Assembly: GCA_964370305.1 (NCBI GenBank)
Contig: CAYJIU010000007.1
Span: 1-42,694 of the forward strand
Origin: CAYJAD01 sp964370305
GTDB taxonomy: Bacteria; Desulfobacterota; Desulfovibrionia; Desulfovibrionales; Desulfovibrionaceae
DNA: 42,694 bases
Direction of reading: 5' to 3'
Below the pieces are notes generated by a model, which saw only the letters and a list, made by a program, of their open reading frames with translations, had not been told where the DNA came from and made no database searches. The position numbers and the translations under genes were made by a program. Each line of letters begins with the position of its first letter. Within the stretch, counting starts at the first letter, position 1. Of the stretch, positions 8,563 to 17,328 are shown in pieces.

Positions 8563-9692
8563 TAGAGTATACTCAATGGTGTATTGTCAAAATCTACAGT
8601 CAATTGCCATCGGCCATTACTCATTTTCCAGATGTCTTTATTGCGATATTGTTGAATAATGGCATCAAACTCTGTTTGAGAAATTCTAAAATACTGACAA
8701 AATTTTTCTATGTAGCGCGGGGCACATTTACCATCATATAAGCGAGCAAGTTCAATGGCTTCATCTCTGGTCATGGAACCTAGGCGCACTTCCTCACTTA
8801 CTTGGTCAACCACCTTACCAAATCCAAGTTTAATATATTTTAGCATCTGGCTTACCACCACAAAATCATCATCCAGAGCTTCGTGCCCAGTAATATCACC
8901 TATATCTTCAGGTGGATCTTGGCGTACCTTTAGCCCATGAGCTATGGAAAATTCAGCATTTTTCCGTTTGCCAAAGTCTTCAATGTAATAGCCAAGGTAT
9001 ACGATGCGCATTTTACAGTTAGCCATGTCTTCGTCACTGGGAAAGCGATACATAATGGTTTTTTCAATACCCATTTCGGGCGGTCTTATTGTGTCAGGCC
9101 CTCCCGCGATGGTATTTCCCTTGGTTAAATTTGCATTGGCATTGGTAGTTCCAAGGCAAAGCTCCCCCACTGTTAAGGCAGGATTTTCTCCAAAAAAAAC
9201 TACAGGTATTTGATATGCTAAGGCTATTTTAGGGGAGCTGGCATAAAGTGCCATTTCAGCTGATTTTAAAAAATTACCATATCGAGTTAACCCTTCCCAC
9301 ATAAGGGCTTTCCAGACTTGCGGGGCAGGGCAGTAATGAATGGTATCAAAGCCAAGAGTAATTAGGTTAGCAAGATTATCAGCTCCGCGTTCTGTAAATT
9401 GCTCAGCTGGGGTGCCACAAGTAACTAACAAGGGTTTAAGTCCCAGTTCATCACGAGCAAACATAGCTTGCCGAACGCTATCCTTCCCACCACTTACACC
9501 AATAAGGCAGTCGTATCCATATTTACTATGTTTTTTAGCAAAGTCTACAAGTGCATCGAGTTCTTTGCGCCGTTTTCCCCAATCTATTTTTGGTGCCTCT
9601 TCCATAAAGCGGCATGCTGGGCAAACACCTTCTTGGTCAAATACAATTCCTGGTCTAGTGTCAGGTTGAATACATTTTTTACAATATCGCAT
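8562..9692 (-). CDS. N-acetyl sugar amidotransferase (PP-loop, WbpG/PseA family)
   Basis: The 376 residues belong to the PP-loop ATP pyrophosphatases that convert sugar acetamido groups into acetamidino groups. Four Cys (4, 7, 24, 27) form a zinc-binding N-terminus. The intact PP-loop SGGKDS lies at 67-72, so this copy should bind ATP. Later motifs such as FFGENPALTVGEL and the GNTIAGGPDTIR segment are typical of the family. WbpG partners normally need a HisH/HisF pair to deliver ammonia, and none is present in the window. The gene touches spsF downstream and lies 2 bases from the sulfotransferase-like gene upstream. A degenerate paralogue is encoded at 11109-12338. Confidence 0.85.
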   Translation of the reverse strand: MRYCKKCIQPDTRPGIVFDQEGVCPACRFMEEAPKIDWGKRRKELDALVDFAKKHSKYGYDCLIGVSGGKDSVRQAMFARDELGLKPLLVTCGTPAEQFTERGADNLANLITLGFDTIHYCPAPQVWKALMWEGLTRYGNFLKSAEMALYASSPKIALAYQIPVVFFGENPALTVGELCLGTTNANANLTKGNTIAGGPDTIRPPEMGIEKTIMYRFPSDEDMANCKMRIVYLGYYIEDFGKRKNAEFSIAHGLKVRQDPPEDIGDITGHEALDDDFVVVSQMLKYIKLGFGKVVDQVSEEVRLGSMTRDEAIELARLYDGKCAPRYIEKFCQYFRISQTEFDAIIQQYRNKDIWKMSNGRWQLTVDFDNTPLSIL

Positions 9693-9694
9693 TT

Positions 9695-11131
9695 TTATTT
9701 TGCCTTATGAGTGTGTGGTAAGACAGTGTCAATTTTTTTATCAATATTGCTATTGGCAAAATTAAACCAAAAACCTCTTTTATATAGCGTGTATATCTTT
9801 ATTCTTGCCACAATATAAAAAAGTGGAAATATGAACGCATAAAAAACCCGTTTACCACCTTCCTGCGCACTCATAGTCACACCTTTATATATCCAACTTA
9901 AGTTTGGTAATTCGCCCCTAAAAGGTTTAACTAAAGCTTGCAAAAACCTTTTTGCATTATTTTTAGTTTGCAAGCTTGTATAATTAAAGTCAGTTAATTC
10001 TTCTTGAAAAAGTATATTTAAAAGTTCTATTTCATGTGCAGAAAGCTTTGTTTTCCATCTTTCTGTAACATGCTTATTGGGGCCAACAGATTTTTCAGCC
10101 ACATCTTGGGGGTCATTTTTTAAAATTCCGCTAATATTTGGGTTGTATCTGCTATTATAAGCCCCTGTGCCTTTCCATGGCACACCCATTGACGTTGGAA
10201 TATAGTTTTTATGTAGCCACTGAGCAAGCATAGTTATCTCTAGTTGTTGAGTCAGGCACTCCATAGTAGGTACAAAGTGTAAGTTTAAATCTTCATTGCG
10301 CACAATGGTAAAATGTTTGGCATATGTTTTGCGTAAATTATAAATGCATTTTGTTGTTTGTGCTCCATAAACTAACCAAAAAGGCCATACAGTGCCATAC
10401 ATATGGTAATTATCCATGAACAAATCCTTAAGCTGTCGAAAAACATTCGTTGGCGTAACACCATACATATTGCCAAGCACATTAACGAACTGGTGTTGGC
10501 TAGATGCAAACATGGCTCTTGGGTCGCGCACAAGGCTAAGGGCTTTTAGGTTAGGAAAATCCTGCAAGGCAAGTGAGAGGACTTTTCCGCTAAAGCCATT
10601 CATAACATGTTCTTCTCGTAAGCTTACAGAATCTGCAACCATAATATATTTGACTCTGCTGCTATCCCTTTTCATGCCTACCATCATAGCGTAATAGGCT
10701 GCAATAACTAAGTGTCCTCTGCTAATTGTGGGTTTAGTATGAACAAGGCGATGCAAGGTTTCTCGACAAAGTTTGCGGTCGTACTCGGTGTTTGGATCTC
10801 CGCCCGCTTTGTAAATATGGGCACAAATTTCAGGAGTTTTATCTTGAAAAACAAATTTGAAATAACTTTCAGACACTATGAAATCGTATGCCTCTTGTGC
10901 ATCGATCTTTTGTTGATCACCAAAGCGTGTAATGATATAAGAATAAATATAATGAACCCATTGACTGGTTAGCACTTCTGGGTGTTGGTCAAAGATGCCT
11001 AAAAAGAATCCATTTCCTGCGCGCCCGACATGGTCAAAAACAAAAATTAGATTAACAGAGTTTGTAAGACGCTGAAATTCAATGTCAATATCTTGTATTG
11101 TGGTTGTATTATGGGTTTTTGTTCCAGCCAT
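9695..11131 (-). CDS. Sulfotransferase-fold protein, candidate phosphoramidoyl or sulfuryl transferase
   Basis: A protein of 478 residues. Near the N-terminus FVFDHVGRAGNGFFLGIFD resembles the 5'-phosphosulfate loop of sulfotransferases. LKALSLVRDPRAMFASSQHQ resembles the 3'-phosphate-binding motif with its Arg and Ser. The C-terminus contains one probable hydrophobic segment (YAFIFPLFYIVARIKIY) that may anchor the enzyme to the membrane. The usual donor of this fold is PAPS. The locus may make 3'-phospho-CDP-phosphoramidate, a chemical analogue of PAPS, so this protein is a good candidate for the group-transfer step. Ordinary sulfation is the alternative. I chose the ATG at 11131 (GAGG upstream) over the TTG just before it. 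It overlaps the upstream gene by 23 bases. Confidence 0.65.
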   Translation of the reverse strand: MAGTKTHNTTTIQDIDIEFQRLTNSVNLIFVFDHVGRAGNGFFLGIFDQHPEVLTSQWVHYIYSYIITRFGDQQKIDAQEAYDFIVSESYFKFVFQDKTPEICAHIYKAGGDPNTEYDRKLCRETLHRLVHTKPTISRGHLVIAAYYAMMVGMKRDSSRVKYIMVADSVSLREEHVMNGFSGKVLSLALQDFPNLKALSLVRDPRAMFASSQHQFVNVLGNMYGVTPTNVFRQLKDLFMDNYHMYGTVWPFWLVYGAQTTKCIYNLRKTYAKHFTIVRNEDLNLHFVPTMECLTQQLEITMLAQWLHKNYIPTSMGVPWKGTGAYNSRYNPNISGILKNDPQDVAEKSVGPNKHVTERWKTKLSAHEIELLNILFQEELTDFNYTSLQTKNNAKRFLQALVKPFRGELPNLSWIYKGVTMSAQEGGKRVFYAFIFPLFYIVARIKIYTLYKRGFWFNFANSNIDKKIDTVLPHTHKAK

Positions 11132-12338
11132 CAATCCAACCTCTTCCTACTAAAATATATTTATCTTCCTTATGAGGCACTACACGTGAGCTATTTTGTA
11201 TATAGCCGCAATCTTCAGGTATATCGTCACTCTTGGGGATAATGCTGTGAGCTAAAGTCTCAAGGTATTGCTCTTTTAAACCTGATGCATGTGACTCAAA
11301 TAATATATCAAATTCATCTGAAGACATGCCAAGCCAGTCTAAGAAAACCTGCAAGTCTGGTGCTGAACGCTGTTGATATGCCAAAACAATCTTGAAAGCT
11401 TGTTCTCTTGTGATTCGTCCATGACGAATTTCACGGCAAGCATTGTCAACCACAATACAAAGACCAGTTTTTTGCTGCTTAAGCAAATCATGCAAGCCAG
11501 CATAGTGCCAACTATCTGCATAATTATATGCATCAAAGGTTCGTGGTTGAGGCATGGTTTCATAGCCAAAACGTTTAATCATATCTTCATGCTGTGTCTT
11601 GGTATCCCAATTGATATAATTACTTAAATATATTCCACATACACCAAGGCTTGTTAATTCTTGTGTGCAGGGGTAGTCATAAGGCAACATATCGCGCTCA
11701 TTAAGCTCTGGTGCTAGGCTTAATAAATCTTCCATTTCGATGTTCATTAGTTCATTATTTTTGCGATATTCTCTGGACATTGTAGCTTCATCTAAATGAG
11801 AATACATGCCAACTTGCTCAACACCTAGGTGTTCCCCCCAAATAATTAATGGAATATTAAACCTTACGGCAATTTGTGCAGGAAAAGCCGTTGCTCCTGC
11901 TACACAATGCCAATATATACTACCTAACTCTCTTAACGTAGCCTTGGTAATAGCTTTGACAGTTGTTGGAGACACAGTTTGCAATAAACAATCACAATCA
12001 AACAATGCTTTTAGGTACTCAAGGTTATGAGTACCTACATTGGTATTGTAGTGGTTATTGTATGCAACTAGGAGGGGATTAAGCCCCAGTTTATTTTTTA
12101 CGATGTCGACAATAAAATACGAATCACCAGCACCAGATACTGGCACTATGCAATCATGCCTTGTTTTAGTTTTTGATCTATATGGTGCCACAAATTGCAC
12201 AAGCTTATTAAAACGCTCTTCCCAATTAAGTGTAGCCTTTTCTTGGTGTACTCTACATCCGCTACATATTCCTTTTTCATCTAAGTCAATACCAAGTGGA
12301 TGCGGTTGTGGATATAAACAATAATTACAAATTTTCAT
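11109..12338 (-). CDS. N-acetyl sugar amidotransferase paralogue with altered PP-loop
   Basis: The 409-residue protein shares the layout of the amidotransferase at 8562-9692. Zinc-type Cys residues lie at 4, 7, 25 and 28, followed by CIVPVSGAGDSYF at 63-75. The PP-loop is SGAGDS instead of SGGKDS: the Lys that normally contacts ATP phosphates is replaced by Gly, with the Asp and Ser kept. It could be a specialised subfamily or a regulatory/scaffold partner of the intact paralogue. Length, conserved flanking motifs (IIWGEHLGVEQVG) and absence of stops argue against a decayed gene. It is followed without a gap by the sulfotransferase-like gene. Confidence 0.75.
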   Translation of the reverse strand: MKICNYCLYPQPHPLGIDLDEKGICSGCRVHQEKATLNWEERFNKLVQFVAPYRSKTKTRHDCIVPVSGAGDSYFIVDIVKNKLGLNPLLVAYNNHYNTNVGTHNLEYLKALFDCDCLLQTVSPTTVKAITKATLRELGSIYWHCVAGATAFPAQIAVRFNIPLIIWGEHLGVEQVGMYSHLDEATMSREYRKNNELMNIEMEDLLSLAPELNERDMLPYDYPCTQELTSLGVCGIYLSNYINWDTKTQHEDMIKRFGYETMPQPRTFDAYNYADSWHYAGLHDLLKQQKTGLCIVVDNACREIRHGRITREQAFKIVLAYQQRSAPDLQVFLDWLGMSSDEFDILFESHASGLKEQYLETLAHSIIPKSDDIPEDCGYIQNSSRVVPHKEDKYILVGRGWIDGWNKNP

Positions 12339-12361
12339 ACTATTTTTCCAATTTTATTACA

Positions 12362-13396
12362 CTACTGTTTGATGGCAACCACGTGACGGGAATCTGCAAA
12401 AAAGGCTTTGTCCATAACAGTTTGCAACTCATCAAGCATGGCATTACAGTTTAGCATCACTTTTTTAAGCATACTAGGTGAAAAATTGTTAGCAAGGCGC
12501 AATTGCATACAGCGCATTAAATCTGAGGAGTCTTGCCCAAACACCCATTGTGACACCATATTAAACTTAGCCAGCTCTAAAAAATACGCTATGGAGCGGT
12601 CAGTGAACAGTTGCGTATGAACCATATTATCCAATGTCCGTGGGTATAAATCTTCAAAAATATTATCAAAAAGGCTTGCCATGCTGAACATGGGAACAGA
12701 AAAACAAAGTATTGTTCCCTTGGGTAGTTGTTTCAATTTTTCCGCTAAAACATCCAATTGAAATACATGCTCAAAAACAAACCACGCAACTACAACATTA
12801 GGCGTCACATTGTTTTGTATTAATTGCAATGGGCCTTCTACAACCTGTACATGTTCTTTCCCCACATGCAAGGACGCGCGCTCAGCCATGACTACATCTG
12901 CATCCAAACCATAAAAATTTTGTATGCCTTTATCTTGTAAAGATTTAAGAAATAAGCCCTCGCCGCATCCAAGTTCCAACCAGTGCATGGAGTTCGTTTC
13001 ACTTGGAGATAAACCTAGCTGGTTGTGCATAACCTCTAAAACCCAGTCTAACTTGGGCTCATAAATATCTTTTTGCCGTGCTGTACATTCTGCACTAGAT
13101 AGAGCTGGATATACATTGGCGTATTGTTTGACGTCATAATCTACACAACTTGCGTCATGAACAGAAAATACATGTTCACAATTGTGGCATTGCAGATATG
13201 GAGCCCCACGATGCTCAAAAGTTAAATCGTCAGAAGTGGCAGAAGCACAAAGGGGGCATTTCTTACGTGCTGGAGCCGCAAGTAATTTTGCTGTACCAAC
13301 AGTGCAACGCTCTATGAATATAGCATTTTTTTGCAAAAAATCTTCTTGGCGTGATGTAACTACCCCGCAAGATGGTTTTGAAAAAACTATGCTCAT
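12362..13396 (-). CDS. Class I SAM-dependent methyltransferase with zinc ribbon
   Basis: This 344-residue protein has two N-terminal Cys pairs (CPLC and CHNC), followed by the SAM-binding motif WLELGCGEGLFLKSL and the acidic GLDAD strand end. VVAWFVFEHVFQLDVL corresponds to the post-II region. It resembles the methyltransferase at 6815-7813 in layout but is clearly diverged, so the two probably act on different positions. The start is the ATG at 13396, four bases overlapping the upstream stop (ATGA) and preceded by GGGAGAG. A longer reading from 13420 would overlap further without a better ribosome site. Confidence 0.78.
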   Translation of the reverse strand: MSIVFSKPSCGVVTSRQEDFLQKNAIFIERCTVGTAKLLAAPARKKCPLCASATSDDLTFEHRGAPYLQCHNCEHVFSVHDASCVDYDVKQYANVYPALSSAECTARQKDIYEPKLDWVLEVMHNQLGLSPSETNSMHWLELGCGEGLFLKSLQDKGIQNFYGLDADVVMAERASLHVGKEHVQVVEGPLQLIQNNVTPNVVVAWFVFEHVFQLDVLAEKLKQLPKGTILCFSVPMFSMASLFDNIFEDLYPRTLDNMVHTQLFTDRSIAYFLELAKFNMVSQWVFGQDSSDLMRCMQLRLANNFSPSMLKKVMLNCNAMLDELQTVMDKAFFADSRHVVAIKQ

Positions 13397-14763
13397 AGGT
13401 TGCTCTCCCGTACAAGCCATCGTGCAGACGCTAGGATTTGTGCATTAGAAATGAATACGTGTTCTTCTTTTTCTGCAGGAAAGCAAATGCTATTACGTCC
13501 AAATAAACCACCAAACTGTAAATTTTTAGACTTTAGTGCAAATAGTGTCCTTGATTCTTCATATACTGTAGTAAAGTCACTTTCTGCATAACCATCAGGA
13601 TTGATGCAACGCATGCCATAAGCACCTTTGACATATAAAGGTGCTTCGATAGGTGTAGCAGCAAAAGCACTATCTGCGTCGAACATAATAAGAGTGTGTA
13701 CAGCTTCTTCAAGGGTTTCTGTTTTTGTAAACGGAGCTTGGGGGTAGCAGATTAATAATATAGTCTTTGGGGGTAAATTTAATTCAGTGATAATTTTTTC
13801 AAGTGTTTCTGTGATGCTACGAGAGCGGAACGTAGAGTCGTGGGTACGTTGCACAAAGACGCAACGTGGATCATTTTTATTTTCTAAATATGGTAAGACT
13901 TCCTCTGTGTCAGCGGTAACAACAATTTTATCAAACATATCTGAACGTAAGCATTTATCTAAGGCAAGTTCCAATAAAGTAATATCACCTATTTTTTCGC
14001 GCCATACAGATTGCGTAAAATCGTAATGCTCTCTGCAGGGTATTATTGCCACAACTGCAGCATCGCTTTCTTCTTTTCTATCGCAGGCCATTTTTTTAAT
14101 TTGCTGTCTGGCCATGGCGATACGGCGTATATTTGCTGTTAAGTTTTTGCCGTGTTGACGATAATAAAAAAGAGGTAAATTTACATTACGAACTTTATAT
14201 TTCTCCCTAATTCTACTCCAAACATAAAAGCCATCTTGTGCAGCAAGCCCTTCGTCATACCCACCTATTGCTTGTAAAATTGTCCGCCTAAACATTGTAC
14301 ACGCACCATGGGGTGGAGCATCTTGTATATGATCTGAGGTATCAAGAGATTCTTTTCTAATACCAGCGTATGAAATACCAGTGGCATCCATCAAGTAGTA
14401 ATCTGGAAATACCAAAGCAACATCAGGGTGGCGATCAAGATAATTTGATAAGACTAGCAAAATATTTTCATCAAAAATATCGTCGGCATCTAAGCGAATA
14501 ATGTATTCTCCGCGAGCAATATTTAATACTTTGTTTGCAATGGGGATAAGCCCTTTTCCTTCCCCTTGTATTAAATGAATATGCTCAATGCCTGCATAAA
14601 AATTCATTATCTCTTGAGTATTGTCGGTGGAAGCATCATTTATAAGAAAAAGTTCCCAATTATCAATGGATTGGCGTAATACACTTTCAATAGCTTTTTC
14701 AAGGTATTGCCCATAATTATGCGAAACAATATAAACAGAAATTTTAGGGATTATTTGAGACAT
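13393..14763 (-). CDS. GT2 glycosyltransferase fused to a CMP-sugar synthetase-like domain
   Basis: The protein has 456 residues. Residues 7-215 form a GT-A family 2 glycosyltransferase with VYIVSHNYGQYLEKAIESVL, INDASTDNT and the metal-binding DADD at 92-95. Residues 236-456 look like a CMP-N-acetylneuraminate synthetase domain with AVVAIIPCREHYDF, LLELALDKCL, KIVVTADTEEVL and ILLICYPQAPF. The canonical CTP loop (IPARxGSK) reads IPCREHYDF, so the GSK residues are lost and activity in the second domain is uncertain. The fusion would couple sugar activation to its transfer. It overlaps the upstream NeuB-like gene by 13 bases and the downstream methyltransferase by 4. Confidence 0.75.
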   Translation of the reverse strand: MSQIIPKISVYIVSHNYGQYLEKAIESVLRQSIDNWELFLINDASTDNTQEIMNFYAGIEHIHLIQGEGKGLIPIANKVLNIARGEYIIRLDADDIFDENILLVLSNYLDRHPDVALVFPDYYLMDATGISYAGIRKESLDTSDHIQDAPPHGACTMFRRTILQAIGGYDEGLAAQDGFYVWSRIREKYKVRNVNLPLFYYRQHGKNLTANIRRIAMARQQIKKMACDRKEESDAAVVAIIPCREHYDFTQSVWREKIGDITLLELALDKCLRSDMFDKIVVTADTEEVLPYLENKNDPRCVFVQRTHDSTFRSRSITETLEKIITELNLPPKTILLICYPQAPFTKTETLEEAVHTLIMFDADSAFAATPIEAPLYVKGAYGMRCINPDGYAESDFTTVYEESRTLFALKSKNLQFGGLFGRNSICFPAEKEEHVFISNAQILASARWLVRESNL

Positions 14764-15452
14764 AACTCTAACTCATTTTTAAATTGGATAAGTTGCTTAA
14801 GTTCTTGCAAATCCATACTCCCGCTATGGTCAGGGCCATATGAAGTTTTGTCAAGAGTAAAGTGCTTTTCAACAATACGCGCCCCTAGCGCAAAGGCAGC
14901 CATGGAAGCAGTCAGGCCAACACTGTGGTCACTAAAACCTGCATAACGTGTAAAATCACACTGGCTTAGATGTATGTGTTCAAGTGGAGTTGGATATTCA
15001 GAAATGCAGTAAAGATACTCTATGCAAGTATTATCGGGAAAAACTGGAAAGGTGTCTTCAGTCCACATACCCAACGATACGAGTAAGCTTTTTTGGGTTG
15101 CACAAAGGCGTTTTATTAAAGCTATATCGCGGATAGAGCGAGATGCTAATTTATATCGCTTGACGCCAACATCTTCAAGCCATTGCACACGTTCCACATC
15201 AAAAACCGATGCCATAAATTCTATATGTTCACTGGCACAAGTGCGAGCTAGTAACTCCACGTCTTGCCGTGATAACTCTGTGGAGCAGTTGTAATCATAC
15301 CATGGATTATTTTCTTTGGGGAATAATGCCCTTGCATCATATACCTGAAATTTGGCAACATCTGCCCCTGATGCAGCTGCCATTTTTATCATATCAATCG
15401 CTAAATTAATATTGCCGTTATGATTCTGACCGATTTCAACAATCAATTCCAT
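14751..15452 (-). CDS. Short NeuB/SpsE-family sialic acid-type synthase (barrel only)
   Basis: The protein condenses PEP with a sugar in its family's usual reaction. It starts with ELIVEIGQNHNGNINLAIDM and contains KFQVYDARALFP, GFSDHSVG, EKHFTLDK and a GPDHSGSMD segment, all landmarks of the NeuB TIM barrel. It has only 233 residues, against about 330-350 for NeuB/LegI/PseI, because the C-terminal SAF (antifreeze-like) domain is absent. In full-length NeuB dimers that domain covers the partner's active site. The ATG at 15452 has GGAGGAG just upstream and is preferred to a longer reading from 15485. It overlaps asnB by 17 bases. No downstream fragment of the missing domain is visible. Confidence 0.8.
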   Translation of the reverse strand: MELIVEIGQNHNGNINLAIDMIKMAAASGADVAKFQVYDARALFPKENNPWYDYNCSTELSRQDVELLARTCASEHIEFMASVFDVERVQWLEDVGVKRYKLASRSIRDIALIKRLCATQKSLLVSLGMWTEDTFPVFPDNTCIEYLYCISEYPTPLEHIHLSQCDFTRYAGFSDHSVGLTASMAAFALGARIVEKHFTLDKTSYGPDHSGSMDLQELKQLIQFKNELELCLK

Positions 15453-17304
15453 GAAAAAACTCCTCCAACCAAATGTTGAGCACAATATAGCAAAAAAGGG
15501 TATGCCCGTTGAGGCGCGTAGGATCCATCAGCATACTAAAGGCTACACTTTGTGCATTTTTATCTAGCAATCCGTATTTTGTTAAGGCTGAGTCTTGAGC
15601 AAAAGCATCGCTAAGCAAATCTTTCCACTCACCTTTTAGCCAAGCATCTATGGGCACATTAAATCCGTGCTTTGGACGTTTAGTGACTGTTTCTGGTAAA
15701 ATATCTGCAAAAGCCTTACGTAGTAAATATTTAAGCGTGTCACCCTTAATCATTTGTTGCATACTAATACCTTCTGCAAGGCGTTGTACGGCAGGTGCTG
15801 CAAAGGGTACGCGGCCTTCAACAGAATGTGCCATAGTCATCCTGTCCGCTTTTCGTAGCATTTCAAAAGGAAAGTAAAAAGCCTGATCTTGTCTTATATA
15901 GTCTTCGGGTTCCCAATCTGCCTTGCCCCATTGCGCAAAAAAGCGTGTGGAGCTTTTTAGGCCTTCTTGCCAGTCGGTGCAAAACAAAGTTTGCTTTTCC
16001 GTTTCAGATGCATAATAATGCCATGCCCATGCGCGAAGTTCAGGTGGGTATCCTGCTAAAATACTTAAACGCTTTTCAACGGGCAATCCTGTGTTTTGAA
16101 AGCTGATACTCTTATTTATGGGCGCAATTGGGGGCATGTTTGTTATGGACTCAAGGTATGAGTACCAAGAGTACCCACCAAAAGCTTCATCAGCACCGTC
16201 ACCGGTAAGTAAAACAGATATACCCAACTCCTTAGCTACTTTAGCTATGGCATACACTCCAAGCCCTGAAGATACTGCAAAGGGCTGGTCAGAAAATTTG
16301 CAAAATGGCCTTAAACATTGACGAAAATCTGAACTTCGTACACGTACCGTGGTATGTTTTGTGCCTAGTATATGCGCTAGCTCTGCTGCCTGTGCAGATT
16401 CATCGGCACGGCCATGGTATGGGTCTGCGCAGTCTTCAAAACCCACTGTAAAGGTAGATAGTGATGAAAGTACACGTGACGCCACAGTGCAAATAATAGA
16501 GCTATCCAGACCACCGCTTAAAAAACTCCCCACGGGCACATCTGAAAGTAAACGAGAAACAATAGCTTCCTCCACAACTTGGCGAGTAATAATTGCAGCA
16601 TCTTCTATATTAAGATCTCGTAAATTGACGTTTGGGCCAAAATTATTTGGGATCTTTTTTTGGGTAATATCATCTTCATCAATAATGAGCAAAGAACCTT
16701 TTTCCACGGCATATACATCACAAAACACGGTTTCCGGTTCCGGAATCCAAAGAAATGTCGGGAAATCCCATAAAGCTTGTTTATTTAGTTCGCGTGACAC
16801 ACTAGGGTGACGCATAAGGCTTTTAAGTTCCGAGGCAAAAATAATACCTCCATCTGATAGCTTACTATAATACAAAGGTTTTTCACCAGGAATATCGCGT
16901 GCTAAGATTAACCTTTGTTTTGTACAATCCCATAAGGCGCACGCAAACATGCCATCAAGCATGGCAAAAGTGTCTAAACCGTGACGCTCGTATAAATGGC
17001 ATATTACTTCACCGTCAGAGCGTGTGGCAAAGCATACTCCTTCACTTTCAAGTGCTTTTCGTAGTGCAGGGGAGTTGTATATCTCTCCATTATACAGCAA
17101 AACTACATTACGAGAGGTATTATAGAGTGGTTGATGCCCGCCATTAACGTCATTAATGGCTAAACGGCGCATCCCTGCAAGAAAACCTCGATCTTCATAT
17201 ATACCTTGAGAGTCGGGCCCTCTGTGTATTAATGCATCAAGCATTCTTTGCAACACCACCTGATTACGGTGTTTGGTATTTAACATTCCACAAATGCCGC
17301 ACAT
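15436..17304 (-). CDS. asnB: Asparagine synthase (glutamine-hydrolysing)
   Basis: The 622-residue protein has the N-terminal nucleophile amidotransferase domain starting MCGICGMLN, with Cys2 exposed after removal of Met, and HRGPDSQGIY. The synthetase domain carries the ATP loop SFLSGGLDSSIIC near residue 259 and the LLTGDGADEAFGGY motif. AsnB paralogues in polysaccharide loci often amidate uronic acids or glycan precursors instead of aspartate. Here the gene lies between methyltransferases and the NeuB-like gene in an apparent operon, so a glycan role is more likely than amino-acid supply. The sequence alone does not decide the acceptor. Confidence 0.88.
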   Translation of the reverse strand: MCGICGMLNTKHRNQVVLQRMLDALIHRGPDSQGIYEDRGFLAGMRRLAINDVNGGHQPLYNTSRNVVLLYNGEIYNSPALRKALESEGVCFATRSDGEVICHLYERHGLDTFAMLDGMFACALWDCTKQRLILARDIPGEKPLYYSKLSDGGIIFASELKSLMRHPSVSRELNKQALWDFPTFLWIPEPETVFCDVYAVEKGSLLIIDEDDITQKKIPNNFGPNVNLRDLNIEDAAIITRQVVEEAIVSRLLSDVPVGSFLSGGLDSSIICTVASRVLSSLSTFTVGFEDCADPYHGRADESAQAAELAHILGTKHTTVRVRSSDFRQCLRPFCKFSDQPFAVSSGLGVYAIAKVAKELGISVLLTGDGADEAFGGYSWYSYLESITNMPPIAPINKSISFQNTGLPVEKRLSILAGYPPELRAWAWHYYASETEKQTLFCTDWQEGLKSSTRFFAQWGKADWEPEDYIRQDQAFYFPFEMLRKADRMTMAHSVEGRVPFAAPAVQRLAEGISMQQMIKGDTLKYLLRKAFADILPETVTKRPKHGFNVPIDAWLKGEWKDLLSDAFAQDSALTKYGLLDKNAQSVAFSMLMDPTRLNGHTLFCYIVLNIWLEEFFHGIDC

Positions 17305-17328
17305 GAAAAACTTACCTAAATTCCTTGC

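Noticed and set aside
7828..15452. A complete legionaminic or pseudaminic acid pathway
   Set aside because: The NeuB-like and cytidylyltransferase-like steps are present, but no dehydratase, aminotransferase, acetyltransferase or epimerase gene is visible, so the full route cannot be claimed from this window.
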